Shown: positions 9,107 through 17,756 of the stretch, piece after piece
Position numbering within the stretch: position 1 is the first letter of the stretch
How the letters are laid out: each line of letters starts with the position of its first letter
Assembly (NCBI GenBank): GCA_013359255.1
Contig: JABWCF010000011.1
Span: 1 to 64,000 of the forward strand
Reading direction: 5' to 3'
Length of the DNA: 64,000 nt
Source of the DNA: Flavobacteriales bacterium
Lineage (GTDB): Bacteria > Bacteroidota > Bacteroidia > Flavobacteriales_E > Vicingaceae
Notes under the pieces: generated by a model
What the model was told of the DNA's origin: nothing
Databases searched by the model: none
What the model saw: the letters and a program-made list of their open reading frames with translations, nothing else
Made by a program: the position numbers and the translations under genes

Positions 9107-9766
9107 TTATTCTCGCCAAAGATAAGGAAATAACAAATAAGCCATAGCCCAAATTATTACTGTTAAAGCGAGTAATACGTACAAATAATGTTGAACATCA
9201 GCTACAGAAACACCCATTACCGAAGCATTACAAAGCCTAAGCAATGTTAAGAGAAGAGGCAATAAAACAGGAAAACCCAGTACAGCCACCAAGGTGCTGT
9301 TTTGAGATGACTTTGAAGAAATAGACGATATAAAAGTAAACAAAGAGGCTATCCCAGTGTTTCCAAGCCATAGAGAACATAAAAAAAGCCATTTATTACT
9401 AACGGCATCACCCATTAAAACGGAATATACCAGCCATGTAAGTAAACTAACAACTCCGGTAAGCATACCATTGTATATTATTTTAGAAATAATAATTCCC
9501 TGCGGACTACTTAATGTGTACAAATACAGATAACGATTCGAATTTTCTCTCACGAAACTTTTTTGCAAGGCATTGGCCGATGCGAACAGCATAATAAGCC
9601 AAAACAAAGAAACCCATGTTTGCGGCTGAGTATCGCCCTTGGTAGAGATATACACCACATATACGGTAGAAATAACATACAATAATATCCCATTGAATGC
9701 AAAGCGTTGGCGATTCTCTAACTTCAATTCCTGCCACAATAAGTATTTTATTTCTTTCAGTAACAT
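9107..9766 (-). CDS. ccmB: Heme exporter protein CcmB
   Basis: 219-residue membrane protein with six hydrophobic segments. It begins with the family-typical amphipathic KEIKYLLWQELKLENRQRFA. CcmB is the permease partner of the ATPase CcmA in the complex that releases holo-CcmE. No ccmA is adjacent: the gene upstream is a divergent glutathione peroxidase. A -7 box at 9782-9775 would start transcription only a few bases before the ATG. Confidence 0.9.
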   Translation of the reverse strand: MLLKEIKYLLWQELKLENRQRFAFNGILLYVISTVYVVYISTKGDTQPQTWVSLFWLIMLFASANALQKSFVRENSNRYLYLYTLSSPQGIIISKIIYNGMLTGVVSLLTWLVYSVLMGDAVSNKWLFLCSLWLGNTGIASLFTFISSISSKSSQNSTLVAVLGFPVLLPLLLTLLRLCNASVMGVSVADVQHYLYVLLALTVIIWAMAYLLFPYLWRE

Positions 9767-9774
9767 TGTAGGAA

Positions 9775-9782
9775 CAAAAGTA
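9775..9782 (-). promoter_or_regulatory. -7 promoter element for the ccm operon (TACTTTTG)
   Basis: Read on the minus strand this is TACTTTTG, matching TAnnTTTG. A start about five bases downstream would fall near 9770, only about four bases before the ccmB ATG at 9766. Confidence 0.45.
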
Positions 9783-9815
9783 CAGTATAAATGTTATTGA
9801 AAATAAAGTATAAAA

Positions 9816-10364
9816 ATGAAAAACATTATCTTCTCTGTTTTACTTGTATTTAATATTTACAGCATGGCTCAAACACAAGAAAGGAAAACTTTTTACGATT
9901 TTAATGTCCTACAATCAGATGGTAAAGAAATTAATTTATCTTCCTTTAAAGGAAAAAAGATATTAGTAGTGAATGTAGCTTCTCTTTGTGGATTAACCCC
10001 TCAATACGAGCAGTTGCAAGAGTTGTATGAAAAATACAAACATCAAAATTTTACTATTATTGCCTTTCCGGCCAATAACTTTGGAGCACAAGAACCAGGC
10101 TCAAATGAAGAAATTGCCCTATTCTGTTCTAAAAACTACGGAGTTACTTTTCCTGTAATGGCTAAAATTTCTGTAAAAGGGCAAGATATTCATCCCGTAT
10201 ACCAATGGCTTACACAAAAAACAGAGAATGGAATATTCGATTCGGAAGTAAAATGGAATTTTCAGAAATATTTGATTAACGAAAACGGACATCTGTTTGA
10301 GGTTATAAGTCCAACGGAAAATCCTTTGTCTGATAAAATCATATTCTGGATAGAAAATAAATAA
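9816..10364 (+). CDS. Glutathione peroxidase family protein, exported
   Basis: 182 residues with an N-terminal signal peptide ending SMAQ. The thioredoxin-fold peroxidase has its peroxidatic Cys58 in the ASLCGLTPQY motif, Gln and Trp partners in AFPANNFGAQEPGS and VKWNFQKYL, and a family-typical C-terminus. It reduces peroxides, most likely using thioredoxin-type reductants as in other bacterial Cys-type members. The signal peptide places it in the periplasm. A degraded copy of its 3' end lies at 13063-13170. Confidence 0.92.
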   Translation: MKNIIFSVLLVFNIYSMAQTQERKTFYDFNVLQSDGKEINLSSFKGKKILVVNVASLCGLTPQYEQLQELYEKYKHQNFTIIAFPANNFGAQEPGSNEEIALFCSKNYGVTFPVMAKISVKGQDIHPVYQWLTQKTENGIFDSEVKWNFQKYLINENGHLFEVISPTENPLSDKIIFWIENK

Positions 10365-10430
10365 TCAGCCCTCATTAATTCACTAATTTTCTGTATGTCC
10401 TTTTCTCTGATATTAATCAGTTTTAAAAAA

Positions 10431-10448
10431 ATACCTTAAACAAGGTAT
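10431..10448 (+). repeat. Hairpin downstream of glutathione peroxidase, repeated at 13217
   Basis: Perfect 7-base inverted repeat ATACCTT/AAGGTAT with an AAAC loop, preceded by an A-rich run. A related element with the same ATACC/GGTAT stem lies at 13217-13234 downstream of the peroxidase remnant. There is no strong U-tract, so a terminator role is uncertain. Confidence 0.5.
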
Positions 10449-10497
10449 GACCTCTGTTGATTCTTGAATACACTCCATCGGTTGAGTCTTGTGAGTA

Positions 10498-11337
10498 TTA
10501 TTGTTTTAATAATTTAATTGTTTTTATGTTAAAATCACCTTGTGTTAATCTGCATAAATACAAACCTGCCGGCAGTGTGCTTATATTTAGTTGTTGGTAA
10601 TTGCTTTTTATACTTGTTTGCCGTATTTCTTTGCCGGTAATATCGTAAATGTACAAAATAGTTTGCTCTTTATTGTAGGTGGTTTCTATGTGTAGTACAT
10701 CTTGTGCAGGGTTGGGGTAAAGTGTAAAAACAAATTCGTTTGGCATTTCTTCTGTTATACCCACCGAACAGTTGGCTACATCGCAGCCAAGGCTATCGAG
10801 TTTTATAAGCCACATATTTTGCTGCCACAGCGAGAGGTTGGTTAACTCGCCAATAATTACAAAACCTTTATCGGGGGTTTCTTTTAAATCGCGAAAATAA
10901 TTATGGTTATTACCCCCGTATTTATTGTAAAAACGCTGCCAGTGTATATTGCCGTTTATATCAAACTTTACCAACCATGCGTTTACTGCACTAGGGTTAA
11001 TGGTATCGCGGTATGACCCAATTACTGCATAATTACCATCTGAAAGAGAGTAAACCCAGTCAAAACCGTTCTTATTTATATTACCGATTAACTTCTCCCA
11101 AATAAGATTTCCTGTGGCATCTATTCTTCGTATTGCACCATCCATCCATTGCTGATTTGAATTATACATGCCTAAACCTGACAAAATATACCCACCGTCT
11201 GGCGTTAAAGCAATGCCTGCACCTGCATCATTGCCTGTACTCCCATACAATTTACTCCACATAAAATTGCCCATACTATCTACTTTTATTATATGCATAT
11301 CATTTTGACCTAAAGTACCTCCCCCCATTGGGTGCAA
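10498..11337 (-). CDS. C-terminal part of frameshifted T9SS substrate (beta-propeller repeats, type A sorting domain)
   Basis: 279-residue frame that starts inside a gene and continues the protein encoded by 11310-11981 in another frame. It holds repeats of the pattern DGGYILSG ... RIDATGNLIWEK, as in bacterial beta-propeller repeat proteins. The last 75 residues form a T9SS type A sorting domain (LYPNPAQDVLHIE ... YDITGKEIR ... AGLYLCRLTQG). The junction is the run of six C at 11321-11326 (G on the coding strand). With seven bases the frames join through GCTQWGGGTLGQND. Without the join this half has no signal peptide and would not be exported. The nominal start at 11337 is TTG and probably not used. 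Confidence 0.75.
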   Translation of the reverse strand: MHPMGGGTLGQNDMHIIKVDSMGNFMWSKLYGSTGNDAGAGIALTPDGGYILSGLGMYNSNQQWMDGAIRRIDATGNLIWEKLIGNINKNGFDWVYSLSDGNYAVIGSYRDTINPSAVNAWLVKFDINGNIHWQRFYNKYGGNNHNYFRDLKETPDKGFVIIGELTNLSLWQQNMWLIKLDSLGCDVANCSVGITEEMPNEFVFTLYPNPAQDVLHIETTYNKEQTILYIYDITGKEIRQTSIKSNYQQLNISTLPAGLYLCRLTQGDFNIKTIKLLKQ

Positions 11338-11981
11338 CCTAACAAATACCCCCCGTCTGCTGCTTTGGCAAGGCTATATGCATATACATCTCCGGCATTG
11401 GGGTAGGTTTTTTCCCAAAGTACATTTCCGTCTTTATCTAAGCGGAGTAGCATGGCTCGCATATTGACACTGTATTTATTGGTAATGCCGCATACCACAA
11501 AACCGCTATCGGCTTCTTGGCAGATGTCATATCCATAAGTTTTTTTATTGGGTGCATATAATAAATTTTTAAAAAAAATGGTATCTCCACTGCTATCGAA
11601 CATAATGAGTGCTACTTGTGTACTATCCTCATAATAATTCACTGTATCAAGCACGGCTGCACCAACTGATATATAATTATCATTGTACGTTTTAATGGTT
11701 TTAAAAAGATAGGTGCTATACTTGCTGTTGTATATTTTCGTATAAAGAATATCACCGTTTAATGTTATATTCGAAAAGACCGTTTTCCACTTATACTTTA
11801 TACCGGGTATATTTACGTCATCAATTATATTGCTAACAGAACTGTAATAATTAATATTACAAAACACACTGCCACCTACTGCCTGATGCAAAGGGAAATG
11901 ATAATCCTTACTAAAGTATGTTTGTGCATGCACCTTGTACACAGAAAAAACAAACAGGGAAACTAATACAAACGTACGCAT
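11310..11981 (-). CDS. N-terminal part of frameshifted T9SS substrate
   Basis: 223 residues with a signal peptide (MRTFVLVSLFVFSVYKVHAQ) and the start of the propeller-repeat region (RLDKDGNVLWEKTYPN, then AADGGYLLGC). The frame runs into a premature stop after WGEVL, just past the six-base poly-G run at 11326-11321. As it stands the product lacks the T9SS sorting domain and would stay in the periplasm. Together with 10498-11337 it makes one protein of about 490 residues. No specific function is recognised. Confidence 0.75.
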   Translation of the reverse strand: MRTFVLVSLFVFSVYKVHAQTYFSKDYHFPLHQAVGGSVFCNINYYSSVSNIIDDVNIPGIKYKWKTVFSNITLNGDILYTKIYNSKYSTYLFKTIKTYNDNYISVGAAVLDTVNYYEDSTQVALIMFDSSGDTIFFKNLLYAPNKKTYGYDICQEADSGFVVCGITNKYSVNMRAMLLRLDKDGNVLWEKTYPNAGDVYAYSLAKAADGGYLLGCTQWGEVL

Positions 11982-12007
11982 GGTAAAGTAGATTAGTGTT
12001 TAGTAGC

Positions 12008-12424
12008 TTAATTTACTTTTACTAGTTTATCTTTAGCAAGCAGCCTTCCGTTTTGCAGCAACCTACATAAATATATACCGGGCAAAAATTCATTCTCGCT
12101 TAAAATAACTATTGCTTTGCCAATTACTTTTTCTTCTATTAGTATTTTTCCGGTAACATCCGTAATCTGCAACACAGCACTCTCTTCTTCTGCAAGGCTT
12201 ATTTCTATTTGTGTGCTTCCGGTAAAGGGATTTGGGTAACATTTTAGCAGGGCTGCTGCTTTGTTTTTTTCGGGTGCAATCGGCTCTCTGCCTTTCCTTA
12301 GGTTATTGCCTGTATTGAGTGGCTCGGCATAAGCAAAAATATCTTCATCGTAAACCAAATTGAAGAGGTTTTGTGCATTCACTGCCAAGTGGCTTTGGGT
12401 AAGGGATAAATTTCTAAGCAACAT
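12008..12424 (-). CDS. C-terminal part of second frameshifted T9SS substrate (type A sorting domain)
   Basis: 138 residues from the first ATG; the frame is open upstream to the poly-G run at 12458-12452. The last 75 residues are a type A sorting domain (CYPNPFTGSTQIEIS ... VTDVTGKILIEE ... PGIYLCRLLQNGRLL). The segment before it has no recognised domain. It continues the protein of 12444-12911 if the run has six bases instead of seven, joining through YSEGGYFSLSTPDSMLLRN. It lies 26 bases upstream of the first frameshifted gene, in the same direction. Confidence 0.72.
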   Translation of the reverse strand: MLLRNLSLTQSHLAVNAQNLFNLVYDEDIFAYAEPLNTGNNLRKGREPIAPEKNKAAALLKCYPNPFTGSTQIEISLAEEESAVLQITDVTGKILIEEKVIGKAIVILSENEFLPGIYLCRLLQNGRLLAKDKLVKVN

Positions 12425-12443
12425 ACTGTCCGGTGTACTTAGG

Positions 12444-12911
12444 CTAAAATACCCCCCCTTCGCTGTATTTTACCCGAAATAGCAGGGTGTATAAATCGCA
12501 GAAATTTCGCAATCTTTTTCCTCTTAAGGTATCTGTCGTCTGCATCAGGGAATCAGCTGACTGACTAATAGCGGCCAAATGTGCACAGGCGGTAGCTGTA
12601 TCGGAGCCGTACTGAAAGCAGATGGGCACAATGGCACAGCGGGCTTCTGTATTACCTTGCTCGGATAAATACGCCACAGCACTATCTATGTAAGAGGAAT
12701 CTAAATAATAGCGAAAGATGGAATTAATGACAGTATCCCCATCCAAATACTCGAGTACATACGTTTTAGAACTATTCATGCAAGGGTTTCCTCCTACACT
12801 TGAGTGTCGCAGATGCCAATAAGTAGAATCCGGAAAATGAATAAACCCCTGCCCATTAGCAGCCGTGTAAAGAAAAAACAAGTGCAGGATAAAAAAATAG
12901 TATTTTTTCAT
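12444..12911 (-). CDS. N-terminal part of second frameshifted T9SS substrate
   Basis: 155 residues with a signal peptide (MKKYYFFILHLFFLYTAANGQ) and a soluble region with several Cys. It ends at a premature stop after the seven-base poly-G run (12458-12452), giving the tail SEGGVF. The intact protein would have about 307 residues and a C-terminal sorting domain. I recognise no catalytic domain. It sits beside the first frameshifted T9SS gene and the peroxidase remnant. Confidence 0.72.
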   Translation of the reverse strand: MKKYYFFILHLFFLYTAANGQGFIHFPDSTYWHLRHSSVGGNPCMNSSKTYVLEYLDGDTVINSIFRYYLDSSYIDSAVAYLSEQGNTEARCAIVPICFQYGSDTATACAHLAAISQSADSLMQTTDTLRGKRLRNFCDLYTLLFRVKYSEGGVF

Positions 12912-13062
12912 AGGCTAAAACTTGCACTAAGGTATTAAAAATAAACCGAAAAGAAAAGATTTATTTGCTTTTATGAGATTATGAATACTCGCTCGGTTAC
13001 TTTTCAGTAAAAAGTTTATTGTTTTTAGAAATTTGAAATATTCATTACAATGTAAGAAATAA

Positions 13063-13170
13063 AATTTTCAAAAATATTTGATAAACGAAAAAGGAGAATT
13101 GCACGAAGTAGTAGATTCTATAGAAAGTCCATTTTCTGAAACCATCATTAAGTGGTTAGAGAACAAATAA
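13063..13170 (+). pseudogene. 3' remnant of a second glutathione peroxidase
   Basis: One frame encodes 35 residues plus a stop, beginning NFQKYLINEKGELHEVV and ending ETIIKWLENK. The intact peroxidase at 9816 ends NFQKYLINENGHLFEVI ... DKIIFWIENK, so this is clearly its paralogue. The 5' four fifths, including the catalytic Cys, are missing, and a TAA lies directly upstream in frame. The rest of the 12912-13296 gap holds only AT-rich sequence, the hairpin at 13217 and the promoter of the next gene. Confidence 0.85.
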
Positions 13171-13216
13171 AAATCTCCACTTTTCTTCATTCATGATTTT
13201 TATCAGTTATTGTAAA

Positions 13217-13234
13217 ATACCCTAAATGTGGTAT
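13217..13234 (+). repeat. Hairpin related to 10431-10448
   Basis: ATACC (13217-13221) and GGTAT (13230-13234) form a short stem. The preceding bases (TATCAGTT ... TAAAATACC) also resemble the sequence before the first copy, so the duplication extends past the peroxidase coding region. Confidence 0.45.
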
Positions 13235-13256
13235 TGCTTCGTTATATAGCCAAATA

Positions 13257-13264
13257 TACTTTTG
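13257..13264 (+). promoter_or_regulatory. -7 promoter element for TonB-dependent receptor (TACTTTTG)
   Basis: Exact TAnnTTTG match with a TTG at 13234-13236 about 20 bases upstream. The predicted start near 13270 leaves a leader of about 32 bases before the ATG at 13302. Confidence 0.5.
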
Positions 13265-13301
13265 TTTCGTTATTTATATTTAATCTAAATAAAAATTGCA
13301 A

Positions 13302-16001
13302 ATGAAAAAGGTTTTTATCTATCTAATTACATTTTTCTCTTTTACAGCTACGTTATACGCACAAAATTCTTGTATTAAAGGAAAAGTGATAAGCCAATCA
13401 GGAAAGGAATCCTTGCCCGGAGTAAACATTATACAAGCCAATGGAAAAGGTGTTTTTACCGACCATGCAGGTTTCTTCTCTATTTGCAAACTGGAAAAGG
13501 GGACTCTCAGTATTATTCTCTCGTTTATAGGATACGAAAAAAGGATTATAGAGAATATAGAAATCAATTCTTCTGAGGCTATCATTGATTTAGGAAAAAT
13601 TGAATTAAAAGAAACTTCTATTCAAATACCGGAAATCAATGTGGTCAGCACTTATTCATCCGACAATATTTTCAGCAACCGACAAACAAGTACCAGCAAC
13701 ACTATTAGTAAAAAAGAACTAGAACTTACACGCCCAATTGGCACCGAAGAAACATTGAAAAAAGTTGCCGGCATTAATGTGTCGGGCGATATGGGAATAT
13801 CAAATCGTTTGAATATTGGCATCAGAGGCTCTTATCCTCGCAGAAGCGAAAAACTACTTGTATTGGAAGATGGAAGCCCTATTGCCCCTGCCCCGTATTT
13901 GGCTCCCGAAATGTATTACAATCCACCAACAGACCGCTTAGATGGCATTGAAATAATTAAAGGGGCAGATATATTAACCTATGGCTCCAATACCATGTAT
14001 GGCGTGGTAAATTATATCACCAAACTTCCACCTTCAAAACCTACCCTTGGTATACATTTAAGTTCCGGAGAAAATGGCTATATGTCCCAACTTGTTACAT
14101 ATGGGGGAACATGGAACCATACCGGAGCCGAACTGCAAATTTTAAACAAAAGTTTTGACGGTTTTCAGGAAAACTCTCAATCGAATATTTTAAACACCAC
14201 ATTAAAATTGTATAGCGAAATAAGTAAAAAGCAATCCATTTATTTCAAACTCAATTATCATCAAGAAAAATCAAAGGCCTCGTACAGCTCTTTAACCCCA
14301 TTTTCTTATAATCTAAATCCAAAGGCCAACCCTTTCGATGCCGATGATTTAAGTACCTTTCGCTATGCCGTAGATTTAGGACATCAATTAGAATTGAATA
14401 AAAACTGGGTGCTTTCTACTAAAATATATGCTACACAATTTCAGCGCGATTGGTGGAGACAAGAAAATACCCTTATAAAAGCTAAAACCGCTAAATCATA
14501 TCTTGGCGAAGAATTGATAAACGACAGATATAGTTACCTATCTGAACAATCTTTTGGAGATAATGATTGGATACGAGTGGGTCGTTTAACCAACGGACGA
14601 GAAAGCACTCGAGCTAGAAATCGTTTATTCAAAACAGCCGGTTTACAAGAAACCATTAAGTATAACTGGCAGGCAGGTAATCTTTCCGGAAAAATGGAAA
14701 TAGGTGGCAAAATACATCTTGAACAATTTAATGATATTGAAATTACAAATGATTCTTCTCGTTTTGCAAAAAGCGGAAAACTCGTTAAAGATAATAAATT
14801 TACCCTATGGGCTGCTTCTGCTTACATCAAACATACCTTATCGTATAAAAAAATAAATATTACCCCTACTGTTCGCTACGAAAATATTGAAATGCATCGA
14901 TTCGATCAATTAGCCATTTCACAAAACCCATTGAATAATGGCACTCCTTATTTTGGCAGCACCAAAAACACCTTTAATACCCTATTAGGCGGCATTGCTT
15001 CCTCTTACCATCTTATTCAGAATGATAAAAATTTCCTTACACTCTATGGAGGATTTTACCAGGGATACACTCCTCCAACTTCCGGGTTTGGTTTCTTAAC
15101 TGTAAATGATGGAGTGGTAAACACAAAACCCAAAGCAGAAGACCCTATAAACATAAAACCCGAAACCAGCTTAAATTATGAAATAGGTTCCAGAGGATAC
15201 ATTATAAATAATTTTATAGCAACTCAATTCACATGGTTTTCGAATAATATAAGCAATTTTTATTCGGCAGGTCGAAGTGAAGCCTTTCAGAGTTTAGGAA
15301 AAATAAATATTTCCGGAGCAGAAATGGTGATGCAAATAAATCTGCACAACTTGTTACCCATGGGAAAACACGAACTTACTCTTGGCTCTTCGGCCACACT
15401 AATGAAATCAAAAATACTTGGGGGCACCATTTTAGACGGAGATTTACTTAAAGCCAAACATACCGATATTAGTAAACAAGAAATAATAGATAAAATAAAT
15501 GCAGCACCTTTAGGCTACCTTGTGTATGTAAATGGAGCCAATGGAAGCGATAGTTTGCTTTCCAGACCACTTGAAACAACCGATTTTAACAACATAAAAA
15601 AAATAGAAATGGTTTTTGGTCAAAATAGAATAAAAAACAACCGTGTTCCGTATGTTCCTCAGTGTATTTTAAATTTTAGTGTTACCTATTCCTATAAAGG
15701 ATTTAGTATTGGGGCTAATTACAATATAGTTGAATCGCAATACACAGATTACATTAACCTTGATACCGAAACAGCCGAAGGAGCTATGGGCAAACTTCCA
15801 TCCTATCGTACCATAGATGCAACCATTTCTTACCACTTTATAACTTCAGAAAAAAAATGGCTAAAAGGCTTAACACTTTACATGAGCGGAAAAAACTTAA
15901 ATAATGCAATCTACAAGGCTTCTAGATTGCACCGAGTTTCTTCAGGAATTATGCCAGGTGGTTTCAGACAAGTAATAGGCGGTATAAAATGGAATTTTTA
16001 A
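13302..16001 (+). CDS. TonB-dependent outer membrane receptor (FecA-like, CarboxypepD_reg-like N-terminus)
   Basis: 899 residues with a signal peptide (MKKVFIYLITFFSFTATLYAQ), then a carboxypeptidase-regulatory-like domain (about residues 22-105, GKVISQSGKESLPGVNI). Next come the plug (TRPIGTEETLKKVAGINV, IRGSYPRRSEKLLVLEDG, IEIIKGADILTYGSNTMYG) and a 22-strand-type barrel ending in Phe (GIKWNF). It imports a ligand, commonly a siderophore or other iron compound, using TonB energy. The plug resembles FecA-type receptors, but no iron genes are adjacent. The ATG at 13302 is preferred over an in-frame TTG six bases earlier. Confidence 0.92.
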   Translation: MKKVFIYLITFFSFTATLYAQNSCIKGKVISQSGKESLPGVNIIQANGKGVFTDHAGFFSICKLEKGTLSIILSFIGYEKRIIENIEINSSEAIIDLGKIELKETSIQIPEINVVSTYSSDNIFSNRQTSTSNTISKKELELTRPIGTEETLKKVAGINVSGDMGISNRLNIGIRGSYPRRSEKLLVLEDGSPIAPAPYLAPEMYYNPPTDRLDGIEIIKGADILTYGSNTMYGVVNYITKLPPSKPTLGIHLSSGENGYMSQLVTYGGTWNHTGAELQILNKSFDGFQENSQSNILNTTLKLYSEISKKQSIYFKLNYHQEKSKASYSSLTPFSYNLNPKANPFDADDLSTFRYAVDLGHQLELNKNWVLSTKIYATQFQRDWWRQENTLIKAKTAKSYLGEELINDRYSYLSEQSFGDNDWIRVGRLTNGRESTRARNRLFKTAGLQETIKYNWQAGNLSGKMEIGGKIHLEQFNDIEITNDSSRFAKSGKLVKDNKFTLWAASAYIKHTLSYKKINITPTVRYENIEMHRFDQLAISQNPLNNGTPYFGSTKNTFNTLLGGIASSYHLIQNDKNFLTLYGGFYQGYTPPTSGFGFLTVNDGVVNTKPKAEDPINIKPETSLNYEIGSRGYIINNFIATQFTWFSNNISNFYSAGRSEAFQSLGKINISGAEMVMQINLHNLLPMGKHELTLGSSATLMKSKILGGTILDGDLLKAKHTDISKQEIIDKINAAPLGYLVYVNGANGSDSLLSRPLETTDFNNIKKIEMVFGQNRIKNNRVPYVPQCILNFSVTYSYKGFSIGANYNIVESQYTDYINLDTETAEGAMGKLPSYRTIDATISYHFITSEKKWLKGLTLYMSGKNLNNAIYKASRLHRVSSGIMPGGFRQVIGGIKWNF

Positions 16002-16010
16002 TTCACTCAA

Positions 16011-16889
16011 TTAAACAGCACTCATTGTTTCTACTTCAGCTACAATTTTCTTTACCAAACCCTGCAGTACTTTTCCGGGGCCTACTTCTATAAAAGTAGT
16101 AGCTCCATCGGTTGCCATTTGCCTAACCGACTGTGTCCAGCGAACTGGAGCGGTTAATTGTATTATTAAGTTTTGTTTTATTTCTAAAGGATTAAGTACG
16201 GCCTTAGCAGTAACATTTTGATAAACGGGACAAATTGGAGTATTAAACAGTGTATCATTAATAGCTGCTTCCAATTCTGCACGTGCCGATTCCATTAAAG
16301 GAGAATGAAAAGCCCCTCCAACCGGCAGCAGCATAGCACGCTTTGCTCCTGCCACTTTAAGAGCCTCACATGCTTTGTTTACTGCTTCTGTGGCTCCTGA
16401 TATTACTAACTGCCCCGGGCAATTATAATTTGCTGCTACTACCACTCCTTCCACAGAGGCACATACCTCTTCTACCTTTGTATCCTCTAAACCAAGCACA
16501 GCAGCCATTGTAGAAGGTTGTGCCTCGCATGCTTTTTGCATGGCCATAGCGCGTTTGCTTACTAATTGTAATGCATCTTCAAACTGTAATGTTTTGTTAG
16601 CCACTAAAGCCGAAAATTCTCCCAAGGAATGCCCGGCAACCATATTGGGCTGAAAAAACTCTCCAAGTGTTTTGGCCAATATTACTGAGTGTAGAAAAAT
16701 GGCAGGTTGGGTAACTTTGGTTTGTTTTAATTCTTCTTCGGTACCCATGAACATAATATCGGTAATACGAAAACCAAGTATTTCATTTGCTTTCTCAAAC
16801 CATTCTTTTGCCATTGGGTTATTATCGTATAACTCTTTGCCCATTCCTGAAAATTGAGAACCTTGCCCGGGAAAAATATATGCTTTCAT
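16011..16889 (-). CDS. fabD: Malonyl-CoA:ACP transacylase
   Basis: 292 residues, normal for FabD. It begins with FPGQGSQFSGMGKEL, has the nucleophile Ser88 in GHSLGEF and the catalytic His195 in GGAFHSPLM. It moves malonyl from CoA to acyl carrier protein for fatty acid synthesis in the cytoplasm. A GC-poor hairpin terminator at 16921-16948 separates it from the zinc peptidase gene upstream. It is convergent with the TonB receptor. Confidence 0.96.
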   Translation of the reverse strand: MKAYIFPGQGSQFSGMGKELYDNNPMAKEWFEKANEILGFRITDIMFMGTEEELKQTKVTQPAIFLHSVILAKTLGEFFQPNMVAGHSLGEFSALVANKTLQFEDALQLVSKRAMAMQKACEAQPSTMAAVLGLEDTKVEEVCASVEGVVVAANYNCPGQLVISGATEAVNKACEALKVAGAKRAMLLPVGGAFHSPLMESARAELEAAINDTLFNTPICPVYQNVTAKAVLNPLEIKQNLIIQLTAPVRWTQSVRQMATDGATTFIEVGPGKVLQGLVKKIVAEVETMSAV

Positions 16890-16914
16890 CTTAGTGTTGT
16901 TTAATTTTTCGTAA

Positions 16915-16950
16915 AAATAAAAAAACTATCCTAAGTAGAATAGTTTTTAA
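16915..16950 (-). terminator. Rho-independent terminator after the zinc peptidase gene
   Basis: On the minus strand AAAAACTAT and ATAGTTTTT form a 9-base stem with a 10-base loop, followed by a T-rich tail. The stem is AT-rich, so termination may be partial and allow some read-through into fabD. Confidence 0.55.
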
Positions 16951-16972
16951 TAGTTGGAAATTTCGGCTTTAT

Positions 16973-17683
16973 TTAATCTCTTCTGTTTAATAAAGAAATG
17001 TAGTATAATAAAGTGGCCAGTGAGCCTAATGCTGCAACAACATAAGTTGCAGCCGCCCATGTTAAAGCATCTTTTGCTCCCGCATATTCTTTTTTATTTA
17101 CAATACCTTTTCTTTCAATCCAAACTAAAGCTCTGTTACTTGCATCGAATTCTACCGGAAGAGTAATAAACGTAAAGGCGGTCATTACTCCATAGGCTGC
17201 TATTATTACATAAAGCATGGAATCTAGTGGAAATGCTTTAAATACAAAGTATCCGCCAAAAATACTTACCATTACAATGATATTAATAATCTTAGCACTG
17301 GCATTTTGTATTGGAACCATAGCAGAACGTAATTTTAACATACTATAGGAAGTAGCGTGTTGTACTGCATGTCCTGTTTCATGGGCTGCCACGGCTGCAG
17401 CTGCTGCATTCCGTCCGTTGTACACATCGTAACTAAGATTTATAGTTTTGTTTAAGGGATTGTAATGATCGGTTAATTGCCCCTCTACCGATACTACTTT
17501 TACATCGGAAATCTGATGATCGTAAAGCATTTTTTCAGCAATTTCTTTTCCGGAAAGATTAGTATACAAAGGCATTTTGGAATATTTGGAAAATTTTCCT
17601 TTTAAAATAAATTGCACAATCATGCCAATAATCATAAACACAATTCCTATAATAATTACCGGACTTGAAAAAAATGGATTCAT
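16973..17683 (-). CDS. Neutral zinc metallopeptidase, YugP type
   Basis: 236 residues. An N-terminal membrane helix (residues 8-30) precedes a catalytic region with the zincin motif HETGHAVQHA near residue 101, and two or three hydrophobic segments follow. This matches the family of membrane-bound zinc peptidases typified by YugP. The substrate is unknown. It lies between folE and fabD on the same strand, 73 bases after folE. Confidence 0.88.
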   Translation of the reverse strand: MNPFFSSPVIIIGIVFMIIGMIVQFILKGKFSKYSKMPLYTNLSGKEIAEKMLYDHQISDVKVVSVEGQLTDHYNPLNKTINLSYDVYNGRNAAAAAVAAHETGHAVQHATSYSMLKLRSAMVPIQNASAKIINIIVMVSIFGGYFVFKAFPLDSMLYVIIAAYGVMTAFTFITLPVEFDASNRALVWIERKGIVNKKEYAGAKDALTWAAATYVVAALGSLATLLYYISLLNRRD

Positions 17684-17756
17684 AATTTTATTTAGTTTGA
17701 GTTTATATTACACCATTCAATTTTTATTCCAATTAAAAAAATACGCCAAACTGTCA

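Noticed and set aside
12444-12458. Programmed ribosomal frameshifting at the poly-G run
   Set aside because: There is no canonical slippery heptamer or clear downstream structure, and the three broken genes need shifts in different directions. Slippage or assembly error fits better.
12912-13062. Possible riboswitch or small RNA upstream of the TonB receptor
   Set aside because: The stretch is AT-rich with no conserved riboswitch core that I can recognise, and the receptor promoter lies downstream of it.
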